This document shows positions 33,819 to 40,626 of a stretch of DNA of 42,957 bases, piece by piece. The notes under the pieces are model-generated. The model was not told the origin of the DNA, did no database searches, and was given only the letters and a program-made list of their open reading frames with translations. The stretch spans positions 1 to 42,957 of the forward strand of contig NZ_KB894509.1 in the NCBI RefSeq assembly GCF_000374485.1. Direction: 5' to 3'. A program made the position numbers and the translations under genes. Numbering within the stretch: the first letter of the stretch is position 1; every line of letters starts with the position of its first letter. This DNA is from Algicola sagamiensis DSM 14643. Lineage in GTDB: Bacteria; Pseudomonadota; Gammaproteobacteria; Enterobacterales; Alteromonadaceae.

Positions 33819-34733
33819 ATGGATACCCAAGTTGCACATCGTTTAACCCCTCAAGAAATGCAACGTCAACAAAACATCGAATCACTCCTGAAGCAAAACC
33901 AACATACCTTTGTTCAAATGAACAGCCAAGAATTCTTTCAGCTTGCTTGGAATGTGAAGCGGCTTGAAGGCTACTCATTCGAACAATTTAGTGCTTGGGT
34001 GGATACAACCCTTGAGAAAAGTGGTGTTGTCTCTGAGCAATGGCAACAGTATCGAGGAACCATTAAGAATTCGAGTGGTTGGATCCCAGTTGTCATGGAC
34101 AGCCTTGCCTTAACTGCTATCGCAAGAGAAATGCATCGTGGTGGAAAAGTCTTTGCAAAATACAGAATCAAAATGTTTGGTGGAAACCCGCACATTATTT
34201 TTGAGGGTTATGCCGGCTTACGTCGCCACTTAACTGGGACCAAGTATTTAGCGAGTAACCCCAAAGTCGTGACGCTTGGTGTGGGGAAACTTGGCGCAAA
34301 GCAGGCGATCAAAGGTGGCTTTATCATCTCTGTGATTGTTTCTGCTGCGTTTCATTTCGTTGATCAGTTATTCAATGATGAAAAGACTTGGCATGATTTT
34401 GTTGGTGGGGTCGCTGTCGATGTTGCCGCAGGTGCAACTGCCGCCGCAACGGCAATTGTTACTCCTATCGTCGGTGCGGTGAGTATGGCTGCGGTTGGTC
34501 CACTAATAGCAGTTGTAGCGGTCGGTGCTGGTTTAGTTATGCTGACGAACCTGTTGATTGATACAGACTCTATCGCTAATAGTATTGCAACAAGCTTAAG
34601 GGTTGCTGAAAATAACCTGAAAGACAGCATGAGAGATCTGAAAAGAGGCATTCAAAAAGTTGAACGCTCATTTTTTGATGATCCTATCGGCTTTATGCAT
34701 CGACTCTTTGCCGTCCCTCAGATAAGAATTTAA
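33819..34733 (+). CDS. Candidate pore-forming toxin-like protein (membrane-active C terminus)
   Basis: The 304-residue protein has a soluble N-terminal part (about 1-110) and a segment with GGNPHIIFEGYAGLRRHLTGTKYL and KVVTLGVGKLGAK (about 121-163). Two membrane regions follow: 165-183 (GGFIISVIVSAAFHF) and a long Ala/Gly/Val-rich hairpin at about 196-247 (DVAAGATAAA...AVVAVGAGLVMLTNLLID). The C terminus is a charged helix. The layout resembles colicin-like or interbacterial toxins whose C-terminal domain enters the inner membrane, and the next gene encodes a DUF1240-like membrane protein, a possible immunity partner. No secretion marker is seen. It is also possible that this is a plain membrane protein of unknown role. 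Confidence 0.5.
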   Translation: MDTQVAHRLTPQEMQRQQNIESLLKQNQHTFVQMNSQEFFQLAWNVKRLEGYSFEQFSAWVDTTLEKSGVVSEQWQQYRGTIKNSSGWIPVVMDSLALTAIAREMHRGGKVFAKYRIKMFGGNPHIIFEGYAGLRRHLTGTKYLASNPKVVTLGVGKLGAKQAIKGGFIISVIVSAAFHFVDQLFNDEKTWHDFVGGVAVDVAAGATAAATAIVTPIVGAVSMAAVGPLIAVVAVGAGLVMLTNLLIDTDSIANSIATSLRVAENNLKDSMRDLKRGIQKVERSFFDDPIGFMHRLFAVPQIRI

Positions 34734-34735
34734 AG

Positions 34736-35317
34736 ATGAAAGCTTCTGAAGAAATAGATTTAAAAGAACCAGAGAGTCATACTGAAAAGCTCAAGCTTCT
34801 TGGGCTTATCATTTTTGTGATGGGTTTAAGCTGTGTCTCAGTCTATGGCTCTATCCAAGAGATGATGACCATATCCAGCTTAGTTTCAAAGCCTGTATTT
34901 TTTAAGTCTTATACTTTTGCCTTTGCTATCTTGTTGCTTGTGCCGATATTTTTAACTTGTGCATATATTTACTGGCAAAAATTCATTGGCACCATGACGC
35001 AACGAAAGTCAGATCTTGCGATGAAACTCATCATATTTTCCTCAATCGGTTTTTTTGTGATCCGCTTGGTGAGTGGTTACATTCTGCCCTCATACTATGA
35101 AGGTCGTGGTTATATTCATTGTTATTATCTTTCTGGGACGAACCTGGGCTCATACAATATTTGGGTAAAAGATAATGGATATTGCTTTGAAACATCATCT
35201 TCGGTCAGAGTTGATCTGCTTTCATGGATGGAAGAAGAAGTGAAGAAAGGGAGAAAGCCAACCGTGACCGAGGTTCAAGAGAAAGCGGCTTTGTTGAAAA
35301 TGGAATATGAGATGTAG
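34736..35317 (+). CDS. DUF1240-like membrane protein, candidate immunity partner
   Basis: The start is 2 bp after the previous stop (TAAAGATG), so expression is coupled. The 193-residue protein has three or four membrane segments (about 19-40, 60-80, 98-115). A characteristic soluble segment YEGRGYIHCYYLSGTNLGSYNIWVKDNGYC follows, matching what I recall of DUF1240 proteins found next to toxin-like genes in enterobacteria. The C terminus is a charged helix. Role as immunity protein to 33819 is inferred from context and membrane location only. Confidence 0.5.
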   Translation: MKASEEIDLKEPESHTEKLKLLGLIIFVMGLSCVSVYGSIQEMMTISSLVSKPVFFKSYTFAFAILLLVPIFLTCAYIYWQKFIGTMTQRKSDLAMKLIIFSSIGFFVIRLVSGYILPSYYEGRGYIHCYYLSGTNLGSYNIWVKDNGYCFETSSSVRVDLLSWMEEEVKKGRKPTVTEVQEKAALLKMEYEM

Positions 35318-35424
35318 TTCCAATAAACTCTTCATTTATTCGTTCAAACCTGCAACAACCTGCACTTTTATCAATCGACATGCTGTTATCCTTTTCATAT
35401 CCCTTGAAATGATTTGGAGTCAGC

Positions 35425-35850
35425 ATGTTTATCAAACTCTGTCGCATCGGTCGTGATACCGAATGCCGTTACACCCCGCAAGGTACACCAGTTGCCACGA
35501 TTTCTTTGGTTTATGATATCGGTTTTGGTGAAAACAAAAAGTCACAATGGATTGAAGCCACGCTTTGGGGTAAGAAAGCGGAAGGGATCACCCCGCATTT
35601 AACAAAAGGAAAACAGGTCCTATTAACTGCGGACGATTTAGAGGTTGAAACCTTCACCCGTAAATCTGATGGTACTGTCGGTGCGAAGCTCAAAGCCAAG
35701 GCCATCGATATTGAATTTGCTGGTGGAAGCCGTGAAGAAGCCGCGCCAATCCAACAGCAAAAACCTCAAGACCAAAACCCACCAACCCAACAACCAAAGA
35801 GTCAAAGTTCGGGGCCACCCCTTGATTTTGATGATGATGTGCCGTTCTGA
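35425..35850 (+). CDS. ssb: Phage single-stranded DNA-binding protein
   Basis: The 141-residue protein has the N-terminal OB fold (MFIKLCRIGRDTECRYTPQGTPVATISLVYD..., KSQWIEATLWGKKAE, LTADDLEVETFTRKSDG). A Gln/Pro-rich linker follows and it ends in the acidic tip DFDDDVPF, the conserved C-terminal interaction peptide of SSB. A GGAGT site precedes the ATG. Phage SSBs support replication and recombination, in keeping with the nearby rusA gene. Confidence 0.9.
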   Translation: MFIKLCRIGRDTECRYTPQGTPVATISLVYDIGFGENKKSQWIEATLWGKKAEGITPHLTKGKQVLLTADDLEVETFTRKSDGTVGAKLKAKAIDIEFAGGSREEAAPIQQQKPQDQNPPTQQPKSQSSGPPLDFDDDVPF

Positions 35851-35862
35851 AAGGGGGAGGCA

Positions 35863-36375
35863 ATGGAACAAACACAGCTCAAATGGCGTCATGCGAGTGA
35901 GATCCCTTCGGATGAACTCCTCATAGAATATGAACATCGATCACCCCGTGGGATCTTCCTCTGTTATTACCCAGATAAGCCCCCAATGGGGAACATCATT
36001 CAACTGATATACGAAAAAGAATTCGGCTGGAACTTTGATGGGTTTACCCACTGGGCGCCGATACCAGAACTACCAGACCATCACGAGCCTAAGAAAGTGC
36101 TGCGTCGATTTTTGGAGTACTTTGGAGAAGAAAATAGGGAAGGGTTAGCTCGCTTTCTTTATCGTGTGAGAGATAGAGAGTTATTCAGCATATCCAGTGT
36201 TGCAGCTTTCATTGAAAGAGAAGAGCATCAAGCCCATGCGTTTATCACTGATGTCCTTCTGAAAGAAAACCTGATTGAAAGGGGTAGTAAGTACAACCGT
36301 GACTCTTTCAGATTAACCAGTCGCGGCAGCTTGTTTCAGGAAATTTCGAAAGAAGCGGGGAAGGACAATGGTTAA
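35863..36375 (+). CDS. Phage hypothetical protein (DUF551-like N terminus, winged-helix-like C terminus), 170 residues
   Basis: The N-terminal half has the W...A..IP, then GFTHWAPIPELPDHHEP pattern of DUF551-like phage proteins. The C-terminal half (RVRDRELFSISSVAAFIEREEHQAHAFITDVLLKENLIERGSKYNRDSFRLTSRGSLF) looks like a winged helix with a wing ending LTSRG. It may therefore bind DNA. It overlaps rusA by 8 bp. Confidence 0.55.
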   Translation: MEQTQLKWRHASEIPSDELLIEYEHRSPRGIFLCYYPDKPPMGNIIQLIYEKEFGWNFDGFTHWAPIPELPDHHEPKKVLRRFLEYFGEENREGLARFLYRVRDRELFSISSVAAFIEREEHQAHAFITDVLLKENLIERGSKYNRDSFRLTSRGSLFQEISKEAGKDNG

Positions 36376-36748
36376 ATTAACCCTGCCGTACCCACCCACA
36401 GTGAATCACTACTGGCAATCATTCACAGCATGGAGAGCAGGCAAAAAGATCGTCAAAAAGACACTCTCAGTCAAAGCAAAAAAATTCGTCAATGATGTGC
36501 ATTTTCATGTGGTGAAGGAGAAAGCCGCAAAGCGCTATGCAACGCCTGTAGAAATCAATATCGGTGTGTATCTGCCGGATAAGCGCAAACGCGATCTCGA
36601 CAACCTGCTGAAAGGGCTGTTTGATGCCCTGACGAAAGCGAGAGTGATTGAAGATGACTCACTGATCCACAGCTTTTCGATCCAACGTCTGGGCATTGAA
36701 TCTCCAGGCAGAATTGAGTTAACGGTGACACCGATTGAGGGGGAATGA
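36368..36748 (+). CDS. rusA: Holliday junction resolvase, RusA family
   Basis: The 126-residue protein begins KLTLPYPPTVNHYW, typical of RusA. The catalytic segment KRDLDNLLKGLFDALTKARVIEDDSLI holds the conserved aspartates. RusA resolves Holliday junctions during phage recombination. Its ATGA stop overlap with the next gene marks the rightward operon. Confidence 0.92.
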   Translation: MVKLTLPYPPTVNHYWQSFTAWRAGKKIVKKTLSVKAKKFVNDVHFHVVKEKAAKRYATPVEINIGVYLPDKRKRDLDNLLKGLFDALTKARVIEDDSLIHSFSIQRLGIESPGRIELTVTPIEGE

Positions 36749-36978
36749 TGAAAAGTGGTGAATTGCTGCGTTTTTATCGGACTTATTTGGGGTTCACACA
36801 AAAGGAAGTCGCGGAAAGGTACGGTGTGACAGAAAGAACGTATCGGCGTTGGGAAAATTCAGTCACACAGCCTGGACACGATGACATCAAGGGCGTCATT
36901 GAAGGGGTATTCGGGATCACAGTCGAATCCGCAATAGAGGCGTATAAGTATGTTGAACATCAAACAGTTGCGGCATGA
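36745..36978 (+). CDS. Small XRE-family HTH protein, paralogue of 32699
   Basis: The 77-residue protein has a single HTH (LLRFYRTYLGFTQKEVAERYGVTERTYRRWENS) and a short C-terminal helix (IEGVFGITVESAIEAYKYV). It overlaps rusA by 4 bp and the Q-like gene by 29 bp. Similarity to 32699 suggests duplication within the operon. Target unknown. Confidence 0.7.
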   Translation: MMKSGELLRFYRTYLGFTQKEVAERYGVTERTYRRWENSVTQPGHDDIKGVIEGVFGITVESAIEAYKYVEHQTVAA

Positions 36979-37321
36979 GCTGCAAATCTGGGGGAATTAT
37001 TGGTATTCAAAGGAATTCGGAATGGGTTACAACCGCCGCGCAGCCACGGAAAAAATTGGGTTAGGAAGACATGTTTTTCAGAGCAGTGCGGATTTCTCTG
37101 TACCGACTTACATTGAGAAGCTTGATAAAAAAATAGGGCAGTTACGGCCCGAGTGTGTCAAGGCGCTGCGTGTCGAATACATCGTTAGAAAACCTGCACG
37201 GCTGGTGGCGAAACAATACGGTTTTGACTCAATACAGTCATTTCAATTCTGGCTGGCTAGGGCAGAAAGAACCCTGATTCTCAAAATTAATCATTTCAGA
37301 AAAGTGGATAGTGGCTGTTAA
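36950..37321 (+). CDS. Phage antiterminator Q-like protein
   Basis: The 123-residue protein contains LRHELQIWGNYWYSKEF, then RRAATEKIGLGRHVFQSSADF, and ends with a helix-turn-helix-like part (ARLVAKQYGFDSIQSFQFWLARAERTL). This matches the Q-type antitermination proteins that load onto RNA polymerase at the late promoter and permit late gene expression. It is the last recognisable phage gene in the window. It is followed not by lysis and head genes but by the peptide-export locus. Confidence 0.75.
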   Translation: MLNIKQLRHELQIWGNYWYSKEFGMGYNRRAATEKIGLGRHVFQSSADFSVPTYIEKLDKKIGQLRPECVKALRVEYIVRKPARLVAKQYGFDSIQSFQFWLARAERTLILKINHFRKVDSGC

Positions 37322-37780
37322 GCACAAGCAATTTGCGGTGAATGACATTTAATTATGATTATTGATATTTTTCTTAGATAAAATCAAGAATTTTGCGATT
37401 AATCGACTATTAACATTTCGATTTTTTATTTTATCAGGTTGGATCGTTTTTTGATCGCCTTGAGTGTTTGTTAGCCATGACTTTGATGGCTAATCATAGT
37501 TTATGAATTTTAAAAGTTAATAGGCATATCAAATAATTCATAAGTTAAAAATGGAACTTCTTAGTAGTGTTGACAGGAACAAAAAGCTCCAATAGAATTC
37601 GGTCCGACTAGCGGTACAGCAATACTGGCGTAAGTTCAACTTTGGATTTTATTTCATAAATATCAATGAGTTGGATTTTGGTTTGTTTAGGTTCGGGCTA
37701 TAAAATTAATTGCTGCTAGTGTGTAGATTAAAAAATATGATCTCAATATTGAGAATAGTATTGTACTAAGGAAAATCGGA
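37322..37780 (+). promoter_or_regulatory. Intergenic region after Q with candidate late-type promoter
   Basis: This 459-bp region has no gene and is AT-rich. A TTAGCCAT / ATGGCTAA stem-loop at 37471-37493 could terminate the upstream transcript. A near-consensus promoter follows: TTGACA at 37570-37575 and TAGAAT at 37593-37598 with 17 bp between them, and the expected start is near 37605, about 176 bp before the first peptide gene. In lambda-type phages the late promoter lies just downstream of Q, so this may be a promoter that Q acts on; that is inference. I see nothing else coding in it. Confidence 0.6.
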
Positions 37781-37969
37781 ATGCGTATCATTAAAGGAAA
37801 AACCCTCCTTCTTATTACTGGCGCTAATTGCGAACAGAAGTCTATTAAAAAGGAATTTTTGTCACTTACTTGCCATCTTTTCCCTCCAGTGCCAGATAGA
37901 GGCGCATTTAGTGGGGGCTTCATCATACAGGTTCCACCTGATAAATCGCAAAAAATTGATTTGGTTTAA
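37781..37969 (+). CDS. GA-leader microcin-type peptide precursor
   Basis: The 62-residue precursor follows an AAGGA site at 8 bp. The leader MRIIKGKTLLLITGA is 15 residues, the same length as the other three leaders of the locus, with I at -4, L at -7, I at -12 and GA at the cleavage point. The predicted core is 47 residues with two cysteines (positions 2 and 16 of the core), which could form a disulfide, and a Pro-rich PPVPDRG segment. GA in place of GG and weaker leader acidity make this the least certain of the four. Confidence 0.55.
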   Translation: MRIIKGKTLLLITGANCEQKSIKKEFLSLTCHLFPPVPDRGAFSGGFIIQVPPDKSQKIDLV

Positions 37970-38068
37970 TTGTTGTTTGGCTGGGGCAATGAATATGAGC
38001 TTTAGTCATTCATAACATTCAGCTTTGCGTGCAAACAAAATTACGCTGGTATTTCATAGGTAGTCCAA

Positions 38069-39313
38069 ATGCCATTATTTAGAAAAGAAGCAATTGATCA
38101 CCAAAGTGAGCGGCTGAGAGGAGCCATTTCAATTAATCAGCCATTACCAATACAACTCTGCGTATTTGGGTTGGTATTGATACTGTGTATTATTTTGACC
38201 TTTTTGTTTTGTGCAAATTACGCTCGAAAAGAGACGGTCAAAGGGTACTTGGTACCATCTGGTGGCATGTTAAAAAGTTTTGCGCCACAAGGAGGTAGTA
38301 TCGAATCCCTCTTTGTGAAGGAAGGGGACGTTGTTAAAAAGGGACAAGTTCTCGCAGTTCTTATTATTGATAAAAAGGATTTAACAGGAGCTGATATTAA
38401 TGAGCAATTAATCACTCGTTTAAAACAGCAGATAAGCTTAGCGAATAAAGAAATACAGCAGTATACAAAACTCTATTCAAAAGAATTAGATGAGGTCGAT
38501 GAAAAAATTCGGTCTCTTCATGAAGAAAAGTCTGCCTTAGAAGCACAGTTGGAAATATTACAGCAAAAACTGGCATTACATTTAAAGCAAAATACAGACT
38601 TAACAGCACTCAATAGCAAAGGGTTTATTTCTAATATTGAAATGGATCGACAAAAACAGAGTTTATTAGAAACAAAGCTAGAAAAACAGCAAATTGTACG
38701 GCAAATATTTCAGTTTGAAACACGGTTGCAGGAACTGTCGATCAAAAAAGAAAAGCAACCCTATGAACATAAGATCAAAATTTCACAGCTTTTGAGACAG
38801 AAGGATGATCTATCGCAAAGGCTTGAAAAGTTTCAAGCAGAATACAAATACACTGTAACAGCGAGTCAAGATGGTGTGATTGCAAGTATTCAAGTAGTAC
38901 TCGGTGAGGTTGTTACCCCGAGAAAACCTCTTGTTCATATTGCTCCATTAGGTTCAGAGTTAGTTGCAGAAGTATTAATACCAACACGCTCGGCTGGGTT
39001 TATTGAAAAAGGAAAAACGGTTCGTTTGAGGTTTGATGCATTTCCATATCAAAGATTTGGCTCTATTGAAGGGCAAGTCAAAAATATTGACCAAGCATTG
39101 ATATCACCTGGAGAGGTTCACTTACCAGTTGATTTTAAAGAACCTGTTTATCGCTTAAAGGCCCAACTGAATGAACAGGAAATTAAAGCTTATGGGAAAG
39201 CTTTTCAGCTAAAAAGCGGTATGTTCTTCGAGGCAGATATTATTTTGGAAAGACGAACATTGATTGAATGGGTTTTAGATCCAGTCCTGAGTCTCAAAGG
39301 GCGTATTAACTAA
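38069..39313 (+). CDS. HlyD/CvaA-type membrane fusion protein for peptide export
   Basis: The 414-residue protein has a cytoplasmic N terminus (about 1-28), one membrane helix (about 29-50), a biotinyl-lipoyl half near 70-105 (APQGGSIESLFVKEGDVVKKGQVLAVL), a long coiled coil (about 115-250) and a C-terminal beta domain. This order is that of CvaA/MchE, the adaptor that links a peptidase-containing ABC exporter to TolC in class II microcin export. TolC is not in the window, as is usual. It lies between the first peptide and the other three and should be co-transcribed. Confidence 0.88.
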   Translation: MPLFRKEAIDHQSERLRGAISINQPLPIQLCVFGLVLILCIILTFLFCANYARKETVKGYLVPSGGMLKSFAPQGGSIESLFVKEGDVVKKGQVLAVLIIDKKDLTGADINEQLITRLKQQISLANKEIQQYTKLYSKELDEVDEKIRSLHEEKSALEAQLEILQQKLALHLKQNTDLTALNSKGFISNIEMDRQKQSLLETKLEKQQIVRQIFQFETRLQELSIKKEKQPYEHKIKISQLLRQKDDLSQRLEKFQAEYKYTVTASQDGVIASIQVVLGEVVTPRKPLVHIAPLGSELVAEVLIPTRSAGFIEKGKTVRLRFDAFPYQRFGSIEGQVKNIDQALISPGEVHLPVDFKEPVYRLKAQLNEQEIKAYGKAFQLKSGMFFEADIILERRTLIEWVLDPVLSLKGRIN

Positions 39314-39334
39314 ATAAGAATTGTAGGAGTGATT

Positions 39335-39427
39335 ATGAAACAACTCAGTATTCAAGATATTAAGCTGGTTAGTGGTGGGTTCCCCGCGATAATCGTAGCA
39401 GGTCCAGTCATTATCAACAGAGCTTAA
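39335..39427 (+). CDS. GG-leader peptide precursor with a 15-residue core
   Basis: A 30-residue peptide encoded 21 bp after the adaptor gene with a good AGGAG site. The leader MKQLSIQDIKLVSGG fits the double-glycine consensus (L at -12, D at -8, I at -7, V at -4, GG). The core FPAIIVAGPVIINRA is only 15 residues, hydrophobic with one Arg. It is too short for a usual microcin, so it may be a signalling peptide or an accessory of a multi-peptide toxin. Confidence 0.65.
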   Translation: MKQLSIQDIKLVSGGFPAIIVAGPVIINRA

Positions 39428-39432
39428 AAAAA

Positions 39433-39525
39433 TTTATTCCAAAAGCGGAATAAAGAGTTGCTGGTTTAACCGACTTTAGCGAGAAAGAAAAACCAGCATT
39501 TGAACCGCAAGCTCAGAGAGCTTGC
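39433..39525 (+). other. Three consecutive stem-loops between peptide genes
   Basis: Three perfect hairpins lie in the 141-bp gap between the 39335 peptide and the 39569 peptide. They are TTTATTCC/GGAATAAA (39433-39454, 8 bp), TGCTGGTTT/AAACCAGCA (39459-39498, 9 bp, larger loop) and GCAAGCTC/GAGCTTGC (39507-39525, 8 bp). No U tract follows any of them, so they are more likely RNA stability or processing elements than simple terminators. They could set different expression levels for the peptides. Confidence 0.6.
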
Positions 39526-39568
39526 AATTACAATCCGACGTGAGTCGAACATTAAGGAAAGTATCACA

Positions 39569-39751
39569 ATGCGTGAATTAAATCTATCAGAAACTAAGAA
39601 TGTAAATGGTGGTGCACTATTTCTAGTGCCTGCGGCAATTGGGCTCTTTGAAGCTGGTAGTGCAGGTGCTTTTGCTGCTGGAGCAATTACTCATTTGGCT
39701 GTACGTGGTGCTGCTGTTTATGGGGCATATAGATTTTTAGGTCGTAACTAA
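39569..39751 (+). CDS. GG-leader class II microcin/bacteriocin-type precursor, Gly/Ala-rich
   Basis: The start at 39569 has AAGGA at about 9 bp; the 23 extra codons back to 39500 lie over the third hairpin and are not used. The leader MRELNLSETKNVNGG (15 residues; L at -12, E at -8, V at -4) precedes a 45-residue core with a hydrophobic Gly/Ala-rich helix (AIGLFEAGSAGAFAAGAI) and aromatic C terminus (YGAYRFLGRN). Small-x3-small motifs like those of two-peptide bacteriocins are visible. It would act in the membrane of target bacteria. The adjacent 39768 gene may encode a partner. Confidence 0.75.
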   Translation: MRELNLSETKNVNGGALFLVPAAIGLFEAGSAGAFAAGAITHLAVRGAAVYGAYRFLGRN

Positions 39752-39767
39752 AAGGAATTTTAAAGAA

Positions 39768-39944
39768 ATGAAAGAACTTACAAAGAAAGAAGTAAGGGAG
39801 GTTTCTGGTGGCTTTTGGGGAAACGTTGCATGGACTGCTTTTACAGTATATAAAGGTCACACATATTTGAAAGAAAATGGCTTTTATCTACCAGCTGGTA
39901 AATGGCTTTACAACGATGGTAACTTAAGGCGTATGCCGATTTAA
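39768..39944 (+). CDS. GG-leader microcin/bacteriocin-type precursor, aromatic-rich
   Basis: A 58-residue precursor 16 bp after the previous gene, with AAGGA about 11 bp before the ATG. The leader MKELTKKEVREVSGG (L at -12, E at -8, V at -7, V at -4) precedes a 43-residue core rich in Trp, Tyr and Phe (FWGNVAWTAFTVYKG... NGFYLPAGKWLYNDG), basic at its end. It differs from its neighbour in composition, as expected for the two halves of a two-peptide bacteriocin, but the pairing is inferred. Confidence 0.75.
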   Translation: MKELTKKEVREVSGGFWGNVAWTAFTVYKGHTYLKENGFYLPAGKWLYNDGNLRRMPI

Positions 39945-39960
39945 AGGTAACCTCTTATTG

Positions 39961-39984
39961 ATGAAGGTATTTTATTACCTTCAT
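39961..39984 (+). terminator. Stem-loop after the last peptide gene
   Basis: ATGAAGGTA / TACCTTCAT, 9 bp with a 6-nt loop, followed by CTTCTTATG, a moderately U-rich end. It lies 17 bp after the 39944 stop and before the small membrane protein genes. It may terminate partially so that the peptide genes are expressed at a higher level than the downstream genes. Confidence 0.55.
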
Positions 39985-40033
39985 CTTCTTATGTTGTCAG
40001 TATGCAATGCATTTTACAAGGAGTATCAGTCTG

Positions 40034-40288
40034 ATGAAATGCCAAGAATGTGGGAAAAAAATACCTTTTTTAAACTATTTCAAAAACTTTCAATATGTGT
40101 TTAGTTGTAGTTTTTGTAAGAAAGATAATCGATTACCTCTTTTGACTTCATTATCTGGTAATCTAACGATTGCTTTGTTACTTGCTGCGACCGCATTTTT
40201 AAATGGCTTTAGTAAAGAAATTACCCTTGTTTTTTGTATCTTATTTGCTGGAGTCTTTTTTAGAATCTGGTGTTACTTTAAAAACTGA
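40034..40288 (+). CDS. Small CXXC membrane protein, candidate immunity protein
   Basis: I chose ATG 40034, which has AAGGAG upstream; the ATG at 40007 adds nine residues without a good site. The 84-residue protein has a zinc-ribbon-like start (MKCQECGKK, then CSFCKKDNR) and two membrane helices (about 42-60 and 65-80). Small membrane proteins next to microcin genes are often immunity proteins, which is the likely role here. Confidence 0.55.
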   Translation: MKCQECGKKIPFLNYFKNFQYVFSCSFCKKDNRLPLLTSLSGNLTIALLLAATAFLNGFSKEITLVFCILFAGVFFRIWCYFKN

Positions 40289-40299
40289 AGGTCTTAACA

Positions 40300-40449
40300 T
40301 TGATTTATAAATGGATAATTTCATTTACTCTATTAGCTACTATAGCTTTGTTGTATATATTTGATGCACCTTACTATATAGATATAATTCTATCTGGCTT
40401 TGGTATGTTGTTTGTAATGTTTAGGCTCCTTTTCAGCTCTGAGGAGTGA
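40300..40449 (+). CDS. Small two-span membrane protein with TTG start, candidate immunity protein
   Basis: A TTG at 40300 has GAAGG at 8 bp and opens a 49-codon frame 11 bp after the previous stop. MIYKWIISFTLLATIALLYIF forms helix 1 and IDIILSGFGMLFVMFRLLF helix 2. The size, membrane location and place between the microcin genes and the exporter fit an immunity protein. The coupling with 40034 suggests a pair. No family is recognised. Confidence 0.5.
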   Translation: MIYKWIISFTLLATIALLYIFDAPYYIDIILSGFGMLFVMFRLLFSSEE

Positions 40450-40626
40450 TGTCATTTATTCAAACAACAAATAATACGTTCGTTGATCCTTGAGACAAAC
40501 GAAATAAAGATTTTCCAAATTATCATTTCTCGCCATCAAATCAAAATACATATGGAAATATACGTTAGATAGATTTCGAAGAGAAATTTATTGCATGTAG
40601 CTTTTAACTACTCCCTAAGAAAAACC

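Noticed and set aside
33819-34733. Holin or phage lysis protein for the 304-residue protein
   Set aside because: It is much longer than holins, and its partner resembles DUF1240 proteins rather than lysis genes.
37970-38068. A further peptide gene between the first precursor and the adaptor
   Set aside because: The only ATG-started frames are under ten codons.
40450-40626. An additional leader-peptide gene before the exporter
   Set aside because: No start with a GG/GA leader was found; there is only a short TTCGTT/AACGAA symmetry and a TTG that may extend the exporter.
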